Shown here in pieces: positions 55,201 through 64,000 of a DNA stretch of 64,000 bases. The position numbers and the translations under genes are program-made. How positions within the stretch are numbered: position 1 is the first letter of the stretch; each line of letters starts with the position of its first letter. Under the pieces are notes generated by a model. The model did not search any database, was not told where the DNA came from, and saw only the letters and a list, made by a program, of their open reading frames with translations. This DNA comes from Oxyruncus cristatus. Lineage: Eukaryota > Chordata > Aves > Passeriformes > Cotingidae. The stretch covers positions 1,838,191-1,902,190 of the forward strand of contig VXAY01002459.1 in the NCBI GenBank assembly GCA_013399855.1, given 5' to 3'.

Positions 55201-58200
55201 GGAGTCCCGTTCCAACTCTTCCCAAGTTGACTTTGTTACCGAAATATCATTGTATTTCATCCATCTGTTCTGGTGGTGGTCATAAATATACGCCCAGTAG
55301 TGTCCTGCATTTGCTTGACCTTCATGAACTAGCACAGCATGCAACCTATAAGGGACCTTAAAAAAGGAAACAGAAAAAAACCCAAATGTCAAACTCTCTT
55401 TGCCAGCAGTTAGTTCCTAGGGTATGCCAGCAATAATAGCTGCATTAAATAAGAGTAACAAAGTTAAGCAGAATCAAAACAACACAGAGGAAACACAAGT
55501 AAAACTAGCAACCCACCAAGCATAAGGACTTAGAACTGTTACTTACCACCTGTTACAGGAGATCTTAAAAACATTAGTGAGTGTACACCATAAATGTCTA
55601 CTCTGCTGTCTTTACTGCCGGACACCCTCTTTTCTTAATTCCATAATATTCCTACCGTCATTGTACAAAAACCCCTCAAATATGTCAGCCTTGGCTGTCT
55701 GTGATTTGCTCCAGCTCTGACCTGGTAAACCTGTCAAAAAGTCTGGAAAGGCACATGCAAATGCAAGGTAATAAACTCTGTACTTTCTATGTGCCATTAA
55801 GAGAATTTATTACAGGAATATCTGAGACTTGAATACTTCTGTTACCTAAAGGTAAAATTCCTACAGTAAAATAGAGATACAACTGTTTTCTGGTATTGTA
55901 AATGTATCAGTAAAGGCATTTCTAAGTAAAAGCATGGGACACCTGAAGATGTCCTCTCCTCCTCCTGTGGCAAAGAAGGAAGAGATCAGTTTCTAGGAAC
56001 GATGTAATAAGTATTCCAGGTTACATCTGTTCTAAGTAGACCTATCCAAGTAGTTGGGAAACTGAAGGAGAGAGAGAAAAGCAGAATGTTTCTTAGAAAA
56101 CGAGAGTGCTTCCTTACTTACAAGTCCTTTAAAAGCATCTTCGTGATTGACTCATTTTAACCTGCCGAAATAACACATGCAACATAAAAGGGAAAACTGA
56201 GCTTCCCTGCTATGCACAGTGTGCCTGAATGACAACAGCTCAGCTGGGATGAAAAACCCCAAAACACCTCTTACTGGTGTCACAGTCTGGACTGAGAATA
56301 AACAGTCTATTTAACACAAGGTGTACTAAATCATTTGAGTACCTCAATAATCAGTAACCATAAATACACATGTAACTATGCCTTGAGAAACTCCTTGAAG
56401 TCGCTTTTAACCTGATCATTCTGTTCCCTACTATATGCAAGGTCTGGAGATTTTGCAACCCCCCTTGAACTGTAAAGCTGACTGACTGCACAGCAGCTGG
56501 AATCAAACAGCCTGTCATTCCAGAGAGCAGAGTGCACTCTAAATCTCCCAAACACAAGATGTGTACGCAGAAGACATCCTGGCAAGTCCTTAAATCTAAA
56601 TGCTCTGGGGGTTTTAACATCTGTTACTAAACCAGTGTGAAAGCCTTCTTAAAATGATTGCAAGCCTGTGTATATGCACAAAAATATATGAGATCCTGAT
56701 TTAAAAAAAAAAAAAAAAATTAAGTTCTTTATAGATTTCAACAAAATAAAATTCCTCACCCTGAAATCTGGCACTAAAAATCCCAGGTGAATTTAAAACA
56801 TTTTAGTTAAAACCACGGTAAGTGGGTCAGCTTGAGGGCCCCTACCATTTCCTCCAGCTCTGGAGAACCAGTTGTCCCCACTGAGCTTCCAGGAAGGTTC
56901 CCCACAAAGGTCTGTGACCAGTGCACAGGTGAGTTCAGTGCTGACAGAGGTCTCTTGTGATAAGCCATTGTATCAACAGTAATTAACAGTACAGAGCATT
57001 AAGCTTCTTAGCTTACATTTAGTACTCATGAAACAGGAATGGAGCTTCACCAACCCACGTGTCGCTACGGAACAGATATGTCAAAGCTGCTGTATCCAAG
57101 ATAAACTCCCACAGGAAAAACTGTTGAGTCATTTCCCCACAGCAAATTCATGGAAGGAGGGAAATAATTAAATAAGCAGCTGATGAACCATTGATTCAGG
57201 AGAACAAGAGAAAATAAAAATTTCAGAAATGTATTTCATATGAAAACTTGACAAAGGTTTTAGGACAACAGCAGTTTTCCTTAGACTCAAAAGGGATCAC
57301 AAGCAGAAGAGGAAGAGCTTCCCAAATAGTTCATTTGAACTCTCATACTTCTCATACTTCATTTACACTAGGAAGTATCCTGCAAATACAACGTGTTTGT
57401 CTTAAAAATTTTTCTAGTTTTATGTGCCTAGGACACGACTTACAAGTGAAAAGCTTTCAGTCCTGCAACTGTATTGTGCAGACCAATACTGTGAATCTTA
57501 TCCAAGAGAACAGAGCAATACCCAGCTATTAAATCACACAGAGGTAGGCAGGGAAAAGTAGATTGTGTGCACCTGCCTGCTTCCTGTTGTGCCAAAACAT
57601 CCACAGGGACAAAACCAGCTGAGCTGCATAAGGGCAACGTTTGCTTCCAGCCTGTGATTTCAGATGGGTCCAGCACATAGTTCACGTTTTACTAAATAAT
57701 CCCCTTTTTCTTTTGTAATGATAGCTTACTGCCTTTGCCATCCAGAGGCATTTCCTCCTATAACACCTAAGCCAACATAGGTAGACTATTTGGGTACAAT
57801 GTTACCAAATTACTTCATTTTACTGTTGGATGACATGAAACCTCCTTGTTATAACACAAGTATTAAGGAAAAAAAAAAAAAGTGCCTGCAAGTAGCAAGC
57901 TTAAAGAAAGTCATCTAGGCAAGTCTGCCTGAAATCCTTAACATCAGAGCTAAGCTGCCAAGAAATATTACAAGCCACGTACAAAATGAAAACATACCTC
58001 AAGGAAAACTAAGCTGAACAGATCTTACTTGGAACGAAAATAGTTCTTTTTACTAACAGAAAGTAACAGAGGAAGTAATCCTTAACCTTAAAACCTGTCA
58101 GAGTGAGAGAACTTGAGTATTTGAATATAAGAAATGGCAGAGGAGCCACAACTCCATAGTAAAGCATTCTAAAAATGCCGTTCAGATTACTCAACAGGAG

Positions 58201-61200
58201 AATTTCCTAAAGGGCAGCTTAGACTAATAATCAAGGTTGTGACTGATACTAAATCTCAACAGTGTTTTAGAAATCCAACAATAGCAAAACAACAACAAAA
58301 TCACTAACTTGCATTATTAACTACAAATCCCAATCAGGAGCCTGAATTCCCAAGTATTAGCATGGAAGTTGCAATACGCAAAGATACTCACTAAGCAGCA
58401 AAGTACAAAAATAATAGTTTTTTGTATCTTATGCTTTGCCACCTTAATGCCACAAGATTACCTAGCAATATGGTCAAATCAGGGCAAAAAAAAAATTATT
58501 GCGTGAATCTGCATTCAAGTAAAAAAAATATGGATCAGAGATGGAACATATTTTGGCTTTTCATCACAAAGTTGCTTGAACTTAAGCACGGCACCTGTAA
58601 AATATTGTAATGCTGTCTTCCATCTGACTGTGCACAACTAAAGTGTTTGCAAATCTCAAAGCCCTATGTAATCATTTTATACTTGCTCTATTTTCAAGCA
58701 TCTAAGAACTTTGAAAAGTTGTCAAAAAGGATCTATTTTCAGTTATCTCATGCTGAAATTGTACTTACTTGGACCATTGTTTTGTCAGAGTACATCAATT
58801 CAATTGTCCGGTGTATTCTAGATATACTTTCTTGTAAATCTGAAAGAAAAAGAGAACCTCTCTTCCATAAGGCTGCACAATTGCATGGGGCTACATCTTT
58901 ATTTTATCTCTCTGAAAGCCAAACACGGGTATGTTTCAATGTGGTGCATGTTGATTTACCCACATGCCAAACAAACATTCCTGGAGGAAACATTTGTGCA
59001 AGCGAGGGAAATTTTTTCCAATAGCAAGTGCATCCCCCAGCTCGTGGCATTACCTCTAGTGTCATTCTCTACTTCAGTCCTCCAGCGATGCAAACAGCCT
59101 TCCAGGACAGACAGCTCCTCCTCGGTGATGTGCCTCGGTGCCGGATGCATCGGCAGATCAGGAGGAATTCGTGATTGTGTGAACGGTTTATGTATTACTG
59201 ATCTTTGTACAGGAGATGTGCTTGGAACATCTGAGGAGGAAGGCCCCTGCTGCTCTATTGTGCTGCATTCATTCAAAACATGGAATACAAAAACTGAATC
59301 ATCGTGTGCACAAACTAAAAGCTACAGCACAAAAAAAAGCTTTTCCCCCGAAAACAGAAATTTTGAAGGTAATGATTTCCTACAGTGCAATCCAAGAAAG
59401 GTACCTACAGTATCAATATGTAATTAGTGTGTAAATTCTGAAAACTTTGTGGTGCACTAAATGTTAGCAAAACAACAACTCTAGCTGCCATTGCCAAACA
59501 TAAAGGAATCAGATTTGGATCAGTCAAGCCGTAGTTTGCTTCACTTGAAATGCTACTAAAACACTTTCAAATCATGTCATACATGTAAACACTGCAGTTT
59601 GAAACATTTACTGCAGCAGCTTGTCTTATGGCCCACTGACCATAAAATCCAATAAACACAAGTTCTCTGTTTAATAACTTCTTTGTGTGCCCTATGCCTG
59701 GCAGACATTCTTTTTCTGATCACCTACCTACAACTCATGTTAACTGAACAGCAACAATGAAGGGACCTCTGATATTTACAGTACACTGGAAATTTAGTAC
59801 CATCACACCTAAATTTGTTCCAAACAACTCTAACTGCAGAGCAGCCATCTTAGGAGAACTCTGCAAGAGCAGCAAAATAATAAAAATTAAAACCTGCTAC
59901 AGATTTTTCTCTTCTCATCAACAAGACCACCTATATATAATTACACTGCATAACAGGAATCTGAAGATCTTTCTTGCAAGCCACTGAATTTTTACTTTGT
60001 GTACAGCATCCTGATACAGCCTGAGGAACCTGGATTCTTCAGTAGTTTACAAAGTTCAGAGAACATTAAGAGCTGAAAGTGTCACTCCACATAACATGCT
60101 GTGGTGTTTCTACAGATTGCCAAAAAAAAGTCAAACGACTTACATTTTTACAGAACAAACTTTCTGCATAGGAGTTTGAACAAAGTATACTACTTTTGAT
60201 ATTGTATTTCATGGAAGCAATGGTAACTTTTAGAAGTCTGTCTTCTCTTATCAGTCATCATCATTTCTAAAGTAGGACATTTGAAATCTTTCTGAAATCT
60301 TCTTATACACATGTACTTAATTTCTTTGCACTACAAAGTTCACCAGAACCCAAACCCCTACTTTCCAAATGCAATATAAAAAGCTATGTTATAAACTGTT
60401 AGTGTCCACCTAACCAAAGTTATACTTATCACAGAATCATCTGATTTGGAAAAGATCTCTAAGATCATTGAGTCCAACCATTAACCTGCCAACTCCACCA
60501 CTAAACCATGTCCCTGAGTTGATACATAAACATGTCTTTCAAATACCTCCAGGGATGGTGATTCCACCACTTCCCTGGGCAGCTTGCTTGACAACCCTTT
60601 CCATGAAGAATTTTTTTCCTAATATCCAACCTAAGCCTCCCTTGGTACAACTTGAGGCCATTTCCTTCTGTCCTATCACTTGTCACACAGGAGAAGAGCC
60701 TGATCCCGACCTGGCTACAAGCTCCTTTCAGATGGTTGTAGGGAGCAATCAGGTCCCCCCAAGCCCCCTTTTTTCCAAGCTAAACACCCCCAGCTCCCTC
60801 AGCAGCTCCTCATCAGACTTGTGCTCCAGACCCTTCCCCAGCTCCATTGCCCTTCTCTGGATTCACTCCAGCTCCTCAATGTCTTATATGCAGCGAGGGG
60901 CCCAGAACTGGACACAGGATTTGAGGTGTGCCCTCACCAGTGCCCAGTGCAGAAGCATGGTCCTGCTGGCCACTCTATTTCTATACAGGCCAGGATGCCA
61001 TTGGCCTTCTTGCCCACCTGGGCACACACTGGTTCATGTTCAGCTGCTACTGACCAGCACCCCCATGGCCTTTTCTGCCCAGCAGCTTTCCAGCCCCTCT
61101 GTCCCCAGCCTGTAGCACTGTAGGGGGGTGTTGTGACCCAAGTGCAGGACCCAGCACTTGGCCTTGCTGAACCTCATACAACTGCCCTCAGCTCACAGAT

Positions 61201-63282
61201 CCAGCTTGATCCCTCTGCAGAACCTTCCAGCCCTCCAGCAGATTCAACACTCCCACCCAAACCGGTGTCATCTCTAAACTGAGGGTGCACCCAATCCCCA
61301 ATATTGAGTTCCTGGCTTAAATAATGAGAAAACCAACATTATTGAACCTTTTTCTCCCTGAAACTTTAGCTACTCTGTATTTAAAAAAGTCAGACTGTTA
61401 GGTTCCTGACAAACTTGGTGAGAAGTATAAATTGCAAAGTAGAAAAGGAGTTTAACTCCCAGGCAGAAATTAACAGATAAATTAGACACCAGCAGCACAT
61501 ACACACTGCCCAATTCAGATTGTTAAACAATACTCTTAGGAGACAGTGACCTCCCCAGATATTGTGTCTATTTGGAATTGGGCTTTGTTTGAAAATGGAT
61601 ATTCTCCATCCAGAGACATTTTTATAAGCGCATGAGACAAACACACGCATTATTAGCGTTTAGGTTTATCTATTTAAGTCTGCTGCGCTGAAAAGCGCTT
61701 CCGGGGAAACGAGCAGAGATCTTACCCCATACCCCTTAGGAGATGCCTCGTTTTATTCACCTGGTGAACACAGCAGCTAAACTTCCTGCCTCTCTCCCAG
61801 AGGCTGGCTTGCACTGGGAGAGCAGGAGGCAGCCCTTACCTGGGTGAGGTCTGGGCTGGCACCGTGCCGCTGGCGGGGGCACTTGCACCCAGGTCATCGA
61901 CGGGAGACGTGCACACCGGCTTGCTGGAGGCAAACTCCAAGGCATACTGCAGGACATCTACCAAGGGGAATCGTTTAGGACCAGAACCATAGCTTAAATA
62001 TCTGTTAACCATAAAACGTATTAATGCCATGACTCACATATACACACACAAAAAAAAAAAGAAAAAAAGATTTTTTTTTTTTTCTGGCTGACTGCAATTA
62101 AACGAAGCAAGCCTTTCCTAGCATGTTTCATGCATCAGAATTACAATGCTTATACACAACTTACAAGGAAAAGGGTAAAAGAAAAGAGATACAGAAGGGA
62201 AATCTAGAGTAAATAACTACACAGAGTCTGTAGTTGAAAAGAGTTATTCTATGTAGCCTATAATACAATTTGATTTATACAGTTATCTATAGTACCGTTC
62301 TAATCTCTGTTGTAAAACTGTGAGGTACTCTTTGAGTCTCTTGATTTCATCTCGTTTAATTCTTGTTATTTCTCTGTTTTTGTGCATATACCTGTAAAAC
62401 ATGAAATTTAGAGAGAAGTGTCAGCCCATAGTATCCCAACACTGGAACTGAGGTCTGTACCCACCAGCCATAATCACTAATGCTTAGCGCTAATAAAAAC
62501 TCACACTCTCTAGAACCTACAATTTATTCAGCACTAAAACAGAACTGCGACAAAAATAAGCCACTTCCACAACTTTCTGAAGGTGTTTTTTAACCCAGTG
62601 TCGAAAGCTCTGTTCCTGCCATAGAGGACAAACATGTATTAGAAAGCTACTATGAAATTCTAAAGTGGTTTATGTAGCAGCCACATACCAACACTCCTGT
62701 TTCATTATTTAGGTTCCCAAACAGCATTCAGCAGCTAACTGAAAGCCATCCTGGTATTTCACCCCTACACATCAACAGCATTGTACTGATGCTGAGGATA
62801 GTCTTCAAACCATGCAGTCTATGTGGAATACCATGAAATAGCTGACTTGTCATCCTCTTTCCCAAATGGACCCATAAATAGTGTGATTTTTTTCCCAGAG
62901 TATTTTGCCTGTGTACACAGCTACCTAGCAATAAAAGGAAGTGGGTTTCCCCACAGAAAACAGCAGTACACCTTAAATTGTTATCTATGTGTACTCTCTG
63001 AAACAGATGAAACCTATGAAAACTTTAACTTCTATAGCTAGAACAGAAATTTAGTGTACCTTAAGTGAGCATAAGATACATCATCAACTTTAACAAACTC
63101 ACGAGATTGAATTAATATTCATACTGGGATTTTGTTGATAACATTATACTGTACCTGTCTAGATACAAAATTGGAGGAAATTCTAATTTGTTGTGTATCT
63201 TCTCTGGTCTCCCCAAAGCCTGATTAAACTCAAACCTTGATAGCTCAAACGTTAAGACAGGAGGAAGCTCCGTGAACCAGTG
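37085..63282 (-). CDS. USP25: USP25, ubiquitin-specific peptidase 25 (gene-level entry, 16 exons, 5' part outside window)
   Basis: Deubiquitinating cysteine protease of the USP/C19 family, the paralogue of USP28; roles reported in mammals include ERAD, TRAF-dependent innate signalling and tankyrase stabilisation. Coding segments in transcript order are 63282-63155, 62391-62296, 62001-61840, 59262-59054, 58839-58769, 55356-55128, 53781-53584, 52250-52117, 49297-49184, 47334-47239, 43951-43773, 43041-42963, 41407-41328, 38819-38696, 37893-37698 and 37257-37085. All have AG acceptors and GT donors, and every junction phase is consistent. The total is 2268 nt, 755 codons plus TAA. The segment starts at the His-Trp-Phe motif in the middle of the USP domain; the catalytic Cys box and N-terminal UBA/SUMO-interacting region must lie to the right. 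USP28 is excluded because the insertion segment and the C-terminus ending RTPADGR match USP25. Introns range from 214 to 3412 nt and carry three CR1 fragments, all in the gene's orientation. Confidence 0.97.
37698..37893 (-). CDS. USP25: USP25 exon: [20 protein letters not shown] segment
   Basis: This 196-nt exon has acceptor GGCTTATGAAG and donor GAAC|GTAAGT. It encodes [60 protein letters not shown] and GQEME. The hydrophobic helix [18 protein letters not shown] is a conserved C-terminal-domain helix of a soluble protein, not a membrane segment. The reading frame stays open into the intron for some codons, but homology ends at GQEME followed by a GT. Confidence 0.97.
38037..38125 (-). repeat. 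CR1 fragment in USP25 intron
   Basis: A short antisense CR1 3' end: AGAATCAGATGGGCTGGAAA, GGACCTCTGAGATCATCAAG, TCCAACCCTTGATCCAACAC. It lies in the 802-nt intron between exons 38696-38819 and 37698-37893, in the same orientation as USP25. Confidence 0.9.
38445..38467. repeat. (AATC)n microsatellite in USP25 intron
   Basis: AATCAATCAAATCAATCAATCA-type units in the intron between exons 37698-37893 and 38696-38819. Confidence 0.85.
38696..38819 (-). CDS. USP25: USP25 exon: [20 protein letters not shown] segment
   Basis: This 124-nt exon has acceptor ACTTCAG and donor CTA|GTAAGTG. It encodes [40 protein letters not shown] and L. The stretch from [12 protein letters not shown] to HYRRECLL is almost invariant between birds and human in this family. 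The 802-nt intron that follows holds a short CR1 fragment (38037-38125) and the AATC microsatellite (38445-38467). Confidence 0.97.
41328..41407 (-). CDS. USP25: USP25 exon: [20 protein letters not shown] segment
   Basis: This 80-nt exon has acceptor TATATGCAG and donor AG|GTAAGT. It encodes [20 protein letters not shown] then EFFQKK, with a Ser codon split across the next junction. The DYR.FRETTM core is shared with human USP25. A run of seven A sits at its 3' end (minus strand). The 2508-nt intron that follows has no recognised element. Confidence 0.94.
42963..43041 (-). CDS. USP25: USP25 exon: [20 protein letters not shown] segment
   Basis: This 79-nt exon lies between TTTTGTAAG and GAG|GTCAGT. 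It encodes [20 protein letters not shown] then NMEEYE. It belongs to the C-terminal helical region and matches human USP25 except for conservative changes. The intron that follows (1555 nt) shows no repeat I recognise. Confidence 0.94.
43773..43951 (-). CDS. USP25: USP25 exon: C-terminal domain, [15 protein letters not shown] segment
   Basis: This 179-nt exon has acceptor TTATGTAG and donor AAG|GTAATA. It encodes [40 protein letters not shown] and [19 protein letters not shown] plus two bases of Arg. It starts the all-helical C-terminal region that is highly conserved in USP25. Its phase-0 start accepts splicing from either cassette exon or directly from the exon at 52117-52250. Confidence 0.96.
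45743..45777. repeat. Perfect 12-bp inverted repeat, 11-nt loop
   Basis: AGTGGTCCTCCT (45743-45754) and AGGAGGACCACT (45766-45777) are exact reverse complements. The loop AAGTGGTCCTA repeats part of the left arm. It lies in the 3287-nt USP25 intron between exons 43773-43951 and 47239-47334. Confidence 0.9.
47239..47334 (-). CDS. USP25: USP25 optional exon, 32 codons ([20 protein letters not shown])
   Basis: This 96-nt, phase-0/phase-0 exon has acceptor TTGTGGCAG and donor AAG|GTACAAC. It encodes [20 protein letters not shown] then [12 protein letters not shown]. It corresponds to the 32-residue insert that by itself distinguishes the mammalian USP25b isoform, and is nearly identical to the human version as I recall it. 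The exon also contains the donor-like sequence ATAG|GTAAAG, which resembles the consensus more than the real donor does. Confidence 0.9.
49184..49297 (-). CDS. USP25: USP25 optional exon, 38 codons (muscle-isoform type)
   Basis: This 114-nt, phase-0/phase-0 exon lies between TTCTGCAG and GAG|GTACAT. It encodes [20 protein letters not shown] then [18 protein letters not shown]. Mammalian USP25 has a muscle isoform (USP25m) of 1125 rather than 1055 residues, a difference of 70. This 38-codon exon plus the next 32-codon one gives exactly 70, at the expected place between the PEYLEQ exon and the IKLEY exon. I infer conserved alternative splicing; RNA evidence is not available here. Confidence 0.85.
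49670..49795 (-). repeat. CR1 fragment in USP25 intron
   Basis: Antisense CR1 3' end: ATCACAGAATCACAGCATGG, TTTGGGTTGGAAGGGACCAT, AAAGATCATCTAATTCC and GTTGCTCGGAGCCCCCTCCA. It sits in the intron just upstream (in transcript order) of the 38-codon cassette exon, about 370 nt from its acceptor, and is in sense with USP25. Confidence 0.92.
52117..52250 (-). CDS. USP25: USP25 exon: [20 protein letters not shown] segment
   Basis: This 134-nt exon has acceptor AGTTCAAG and donor ATG|GTGAGG. It encodes [20 protein letters not shown], then [20 protein letters not shown] and IMDM. The first twenty residues match human USP25 closely and the rest diverges. It ends exactly on a codon boundary, which lets the two following cassette exons be included or skipped without a frameshift. 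Confidence 0.93.
53584..53781 (-). CDS. USP25: USP25 exon: linker after USP domain with helix and Pro-rich end
   Basis: This 198-nt exon has acceptor TTACTGCAG and donor CCAG|GTTAGC. It encodes [52 protein letters not shown] and then [13 protein letters not shown]. The [20 protein letters not shown] part is a strongly helical charged segment shared with human USP25. The last 13 residues differ from the mammalian sequence and form an Ala/Pro/Ser tail. The phase-1 end joins the CAGGAGAACC start of the next exon to give [11 protein letters not shown]. Confidence 0.95.
55128..55356 (-). CDS. USP25: USP25 exon: catalytic His box ([14 protein letters not shown])
   Basis: This 229-nt exon encodes [20 protein letters not shown], then [20 protein letters not shown], then [20 protein letters not shown] and [24 protein letters not shown] carries the catalytic His of USP enzymes, and the YND motif supplies the active-site Asp/Asn position. 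AYCLMY is the last conserved USP strand. It shows the locus encodes an enzyme with intact active-site residues in this half; the catalytic Cys is outside the window. The acceptor is TTTTTTAAG and the donor G|GTAATG. Confidence 0.97.
58769..58839 (-). CDS. USP25: USP25 exon: short helix exon ([18 protein letters not shown])
   Basis: This 71-nt exon begins after TTTCTTTCAG and ends CAA|GTAAGT. It encodes 23 residues, [20 protein letters not shown] then MVQ, after an Asp codon shared with the previous exon. It completes the helical insertion before the chain returns to the catalytic fold. The preceding intron (214 nt) is the shortest of the gene in this window, and the following one (3412 nt) is the longest. 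Confidence 0.94.
59054..59262 (-). CDS. USP25: USP25 exon: auto-inhibitory segment of the USP insertion
   Basis: This 209-nt exon has acceptor GAATGCAG and donor AGAG|GTAATG. It encodes [19 protein letters not shown], then [18 protein letters not shown], then [19 protein letters not shown] and [13 protein letters not shown]. Structural work on human USP25 placed an auto-inhibitory, tetramer-promoting motif in the segment around [15 protein letters not shown]. It is fully kept here, which suggests the bird enzyme is also held inactive as a tetramer (inference). The linker before it is several residues shorter than in human USP25. Confidence 0.95.
60431..61310 (-). repeat. CR1 LINE fragment, about 880 bp, in USP25 intron
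   Basis: The longest CR1 piece here: ATCACAGAATCATCTGATTT, AAGATCATTGAGTCCAACCA, CCTCCAGGGATGGTGATTCC, CTAATATCCAACCTAAGCCT, CCCCAGCTCCCTCAGCAGCT, GCCATTGGCCTTCTTGCCCA and CCAAGTGCAGGACCCAGCAC. It lies in the 2577-nt intron between exons 61840-62001 and 59054-59262, in sense with the gene. Apparent open frames in it (plus strand 60468-61115) are antisense to the element and not genes. Confidence 0.93.
61840..62001 (-). CDS. USP25: USP25 exon: [15 protein letters not shown] segment and Ala/Pro-rich loop
   Basis: This 162-nt exon encodes [20 protein letters not shown], then [16 protein letters not shown], then a loop [17 protein letters not shown]. The first part is essentially identical to the human protein as I recall it. 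The loop is richer in Ala and Pro than the Ser-rich mammalian version. The donor is AG|GTAAGG. The acceptor AACAG at 62002 follows only a poor pyrimidine tract; the long U-rich stretch lies about 50 nt further upstream. The next intron (2577 nt) contains the largest CR1 fragment of the window. Confidence 0.95.
62050..62083. repeat. A-run followed by T-run in short USP25 intron
   Basis: A11-G-A7-G-A-T13, able to fold back on itself. On the transcribed strand it gives a long U/C tract about 50-80 nt upstream of the acceptor of exon 61840-62001. Confidence 0.85.
62296..62391 (-). CDS. USP25: USP25 exon: start of helical insertion in USP domain
   Basis: This 96-nt exon has acceptor TTTTACAG and donor CG|GTACTATAG. 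It encodes [20 protein letters not shown] followed by [11 protein letters not shown], a highly charged helix-forming segment. In USP25 and USP28 this begins the long helical insertion that drives dimer formation. The donor lacks the usual A at +4 and G at +5, so it is weak. The next intron is only 294 nt (62002-62295) and holds an A/T homopolymer pair at 62050-62083. Confidence 0.94.
63155..63282 (-). CDS. USP25: USP25 exon: USP-domain core ([17 protein letters not shown])
   Basis: This 128-nt exon starts in phase 0 after a TTTTGTCTAG acceptor and ends CTA GAC AG before GTACAGTA. It encodes 42 residues beginning [20 protein letters not shown] and ending EFPPILYLD, plus two bases of an Arg codon. 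The PPVL...L.RF pattern is the conserved USP strand segment that precedes the His box in the fold. It is the first USP25 exon inside the window, reading 5' to 3' on the minus strand. No further exon could be found between it and the right edge. Confidence 0.95.
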
Positions 63283-64000
63283 CTAGACAAAAGAAAAATA
63301 GAAAAACCCACAATGAATGCCTTCCAATAGCAGTAATTTAATTTATTAATAATTGTACAAAACCTGCAGACCAAAAGCTGTGGGAGAAATCGGTTTTAGA
63401 AGGTGGGTCAGCATCAGCTTTGCAAAGCCCCCATCTTTCCCCTTCACTATAATCACAGACCATTTGTTGCCCATGCTGCATCAGAGCTTTTCAACTCACC
63501 CACTGCTGTGTTGAAGCAGAGGAGGCAGGAAGAATTCTTCATGTCACATTTGCCTTGCTTGTACCAAAATCAGCCCATGCTTGAACCCACCTGCCTTGCC
63601 AACTGTCCTGTTCTCTTTTAACTCCCCTGTAAAACTGAAAGGGTTGTTTACACTCTAGCAAGTGCTCTTCCTGCTAGTCCCCTCAGGCTCATATTCCTGA
63701 CCCTTTCATTCACCTGATACCCCTCAAAGTTTCTCCTCTGAAGTAGGATTGGTGAGTGCTCTGGGCTGGGCCAGACAAGAGCTCTCAGCAGCATAAAGCT
63801 GATACTCTTTCTTGACATTTTCTCTACACTAACAGCCTAAAGTTTCTGCCTGTCTCTAATCACTGCTAATCAGTGTTATCATCAGCTTATCCCAGTTTTC
63901 TGCGTATTCAGTAGAGGTCTATCCCTAGGTCCCATTTCTTTCTTCTCATGATTTTAACTACAACACAAATTCAGCTCCAGTTCCAGCACTTTTTTTTTTT
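63283..64000 (-). other. USP25: Partial USP25 intron at right edge
   Basis: The sequence upstream of the HWFTEL exon has no segment matching the preceding human exon and no convincing exon signals, so it is intronic. It ends in a T-run at the window edge. Nothing else is recognised. Confidence 0.7.

Noticed and set aside
58885..59427. 180-codon plus-strand frame over a USP25 exon
   Set aside because: It is antisense to exon 59054-59262, whose minus-strand reading matches USP25 exactly.
60468..61115. 215-codon plus-strand frame
   Set aside because: It lies wholly inside a CR1 fragment, antisense to the element, within a USP25 intron.
37085..63282. USP28 as alternative identity
   Set aside because: The insertion segment ([30 protein letters not shown]) and the RTPADGR end match USP25.

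Overview
The window looks like a draft assembly of a bird nuclear genome. The evidence is eight fragments of CR1 (chicken repeat 1) LINEs, recognisable from their conserved 3' ends and terminal ATTCTGTG-type repeats, a low density of other interspersed repeats, and one vertebrate gene with typical introns. The species cannot be named from the sequence. One assembly gap of 195 N lies at 23269-23463.

The only gene I can support is USP25 (ubiquitin-specific peptidase 25), on the minus strand. Its 3' two-thirds fill 37085-63282 as 16 coding exons, and the 5' exons, including the one with the catalytic Cys, lie beyond the right edge. I placed each exon by reading the minus strand, matching the protein to the human family from memory, and requiring GT/AG ends and compatible phase. 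The 16 exons sum to 2268 nt, an open frame of 755 residues ending in a TAA stop at 37085-37087. Two of them are phase-0 cassettes of 114 and 96 nt, together 70 codons. That is the size of the muscle-isoform (USP25m) insert described in mammals; without them the encoded part is 685 residues. The exons encode the second half of the USP catalytic domain (with its long helical insertion and auto-inhibitory segment), the catalytic His exon, and the whole helical C-terminal region down to the tankyrase-binding tail.

The left 36.6 kb (1-36650) lies downstream of USP25 and contains no gene I can recognise. It holds five CR1 fragments, simple repeats, the gap, and a few patches that may be regulatory: a CpG-dense block at 27302-27566 with an ACGTG inverted repeat next to it, a patch at 24930-25220 that resembles conserved non-coding DNA, and clusters of homeodomain-like palindromes near 26060-26650 and 28100-28117. 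These are candidates only. Human USP25 is also followed by a long gene-poor interval, so the layout fits conserved synteny.

I found no undescribed system. The most informative items are the conserved optional exons, the lineage-specific Ala/Pro-rich loops in USP25, and the CpG-dense block in the gene-free flank.
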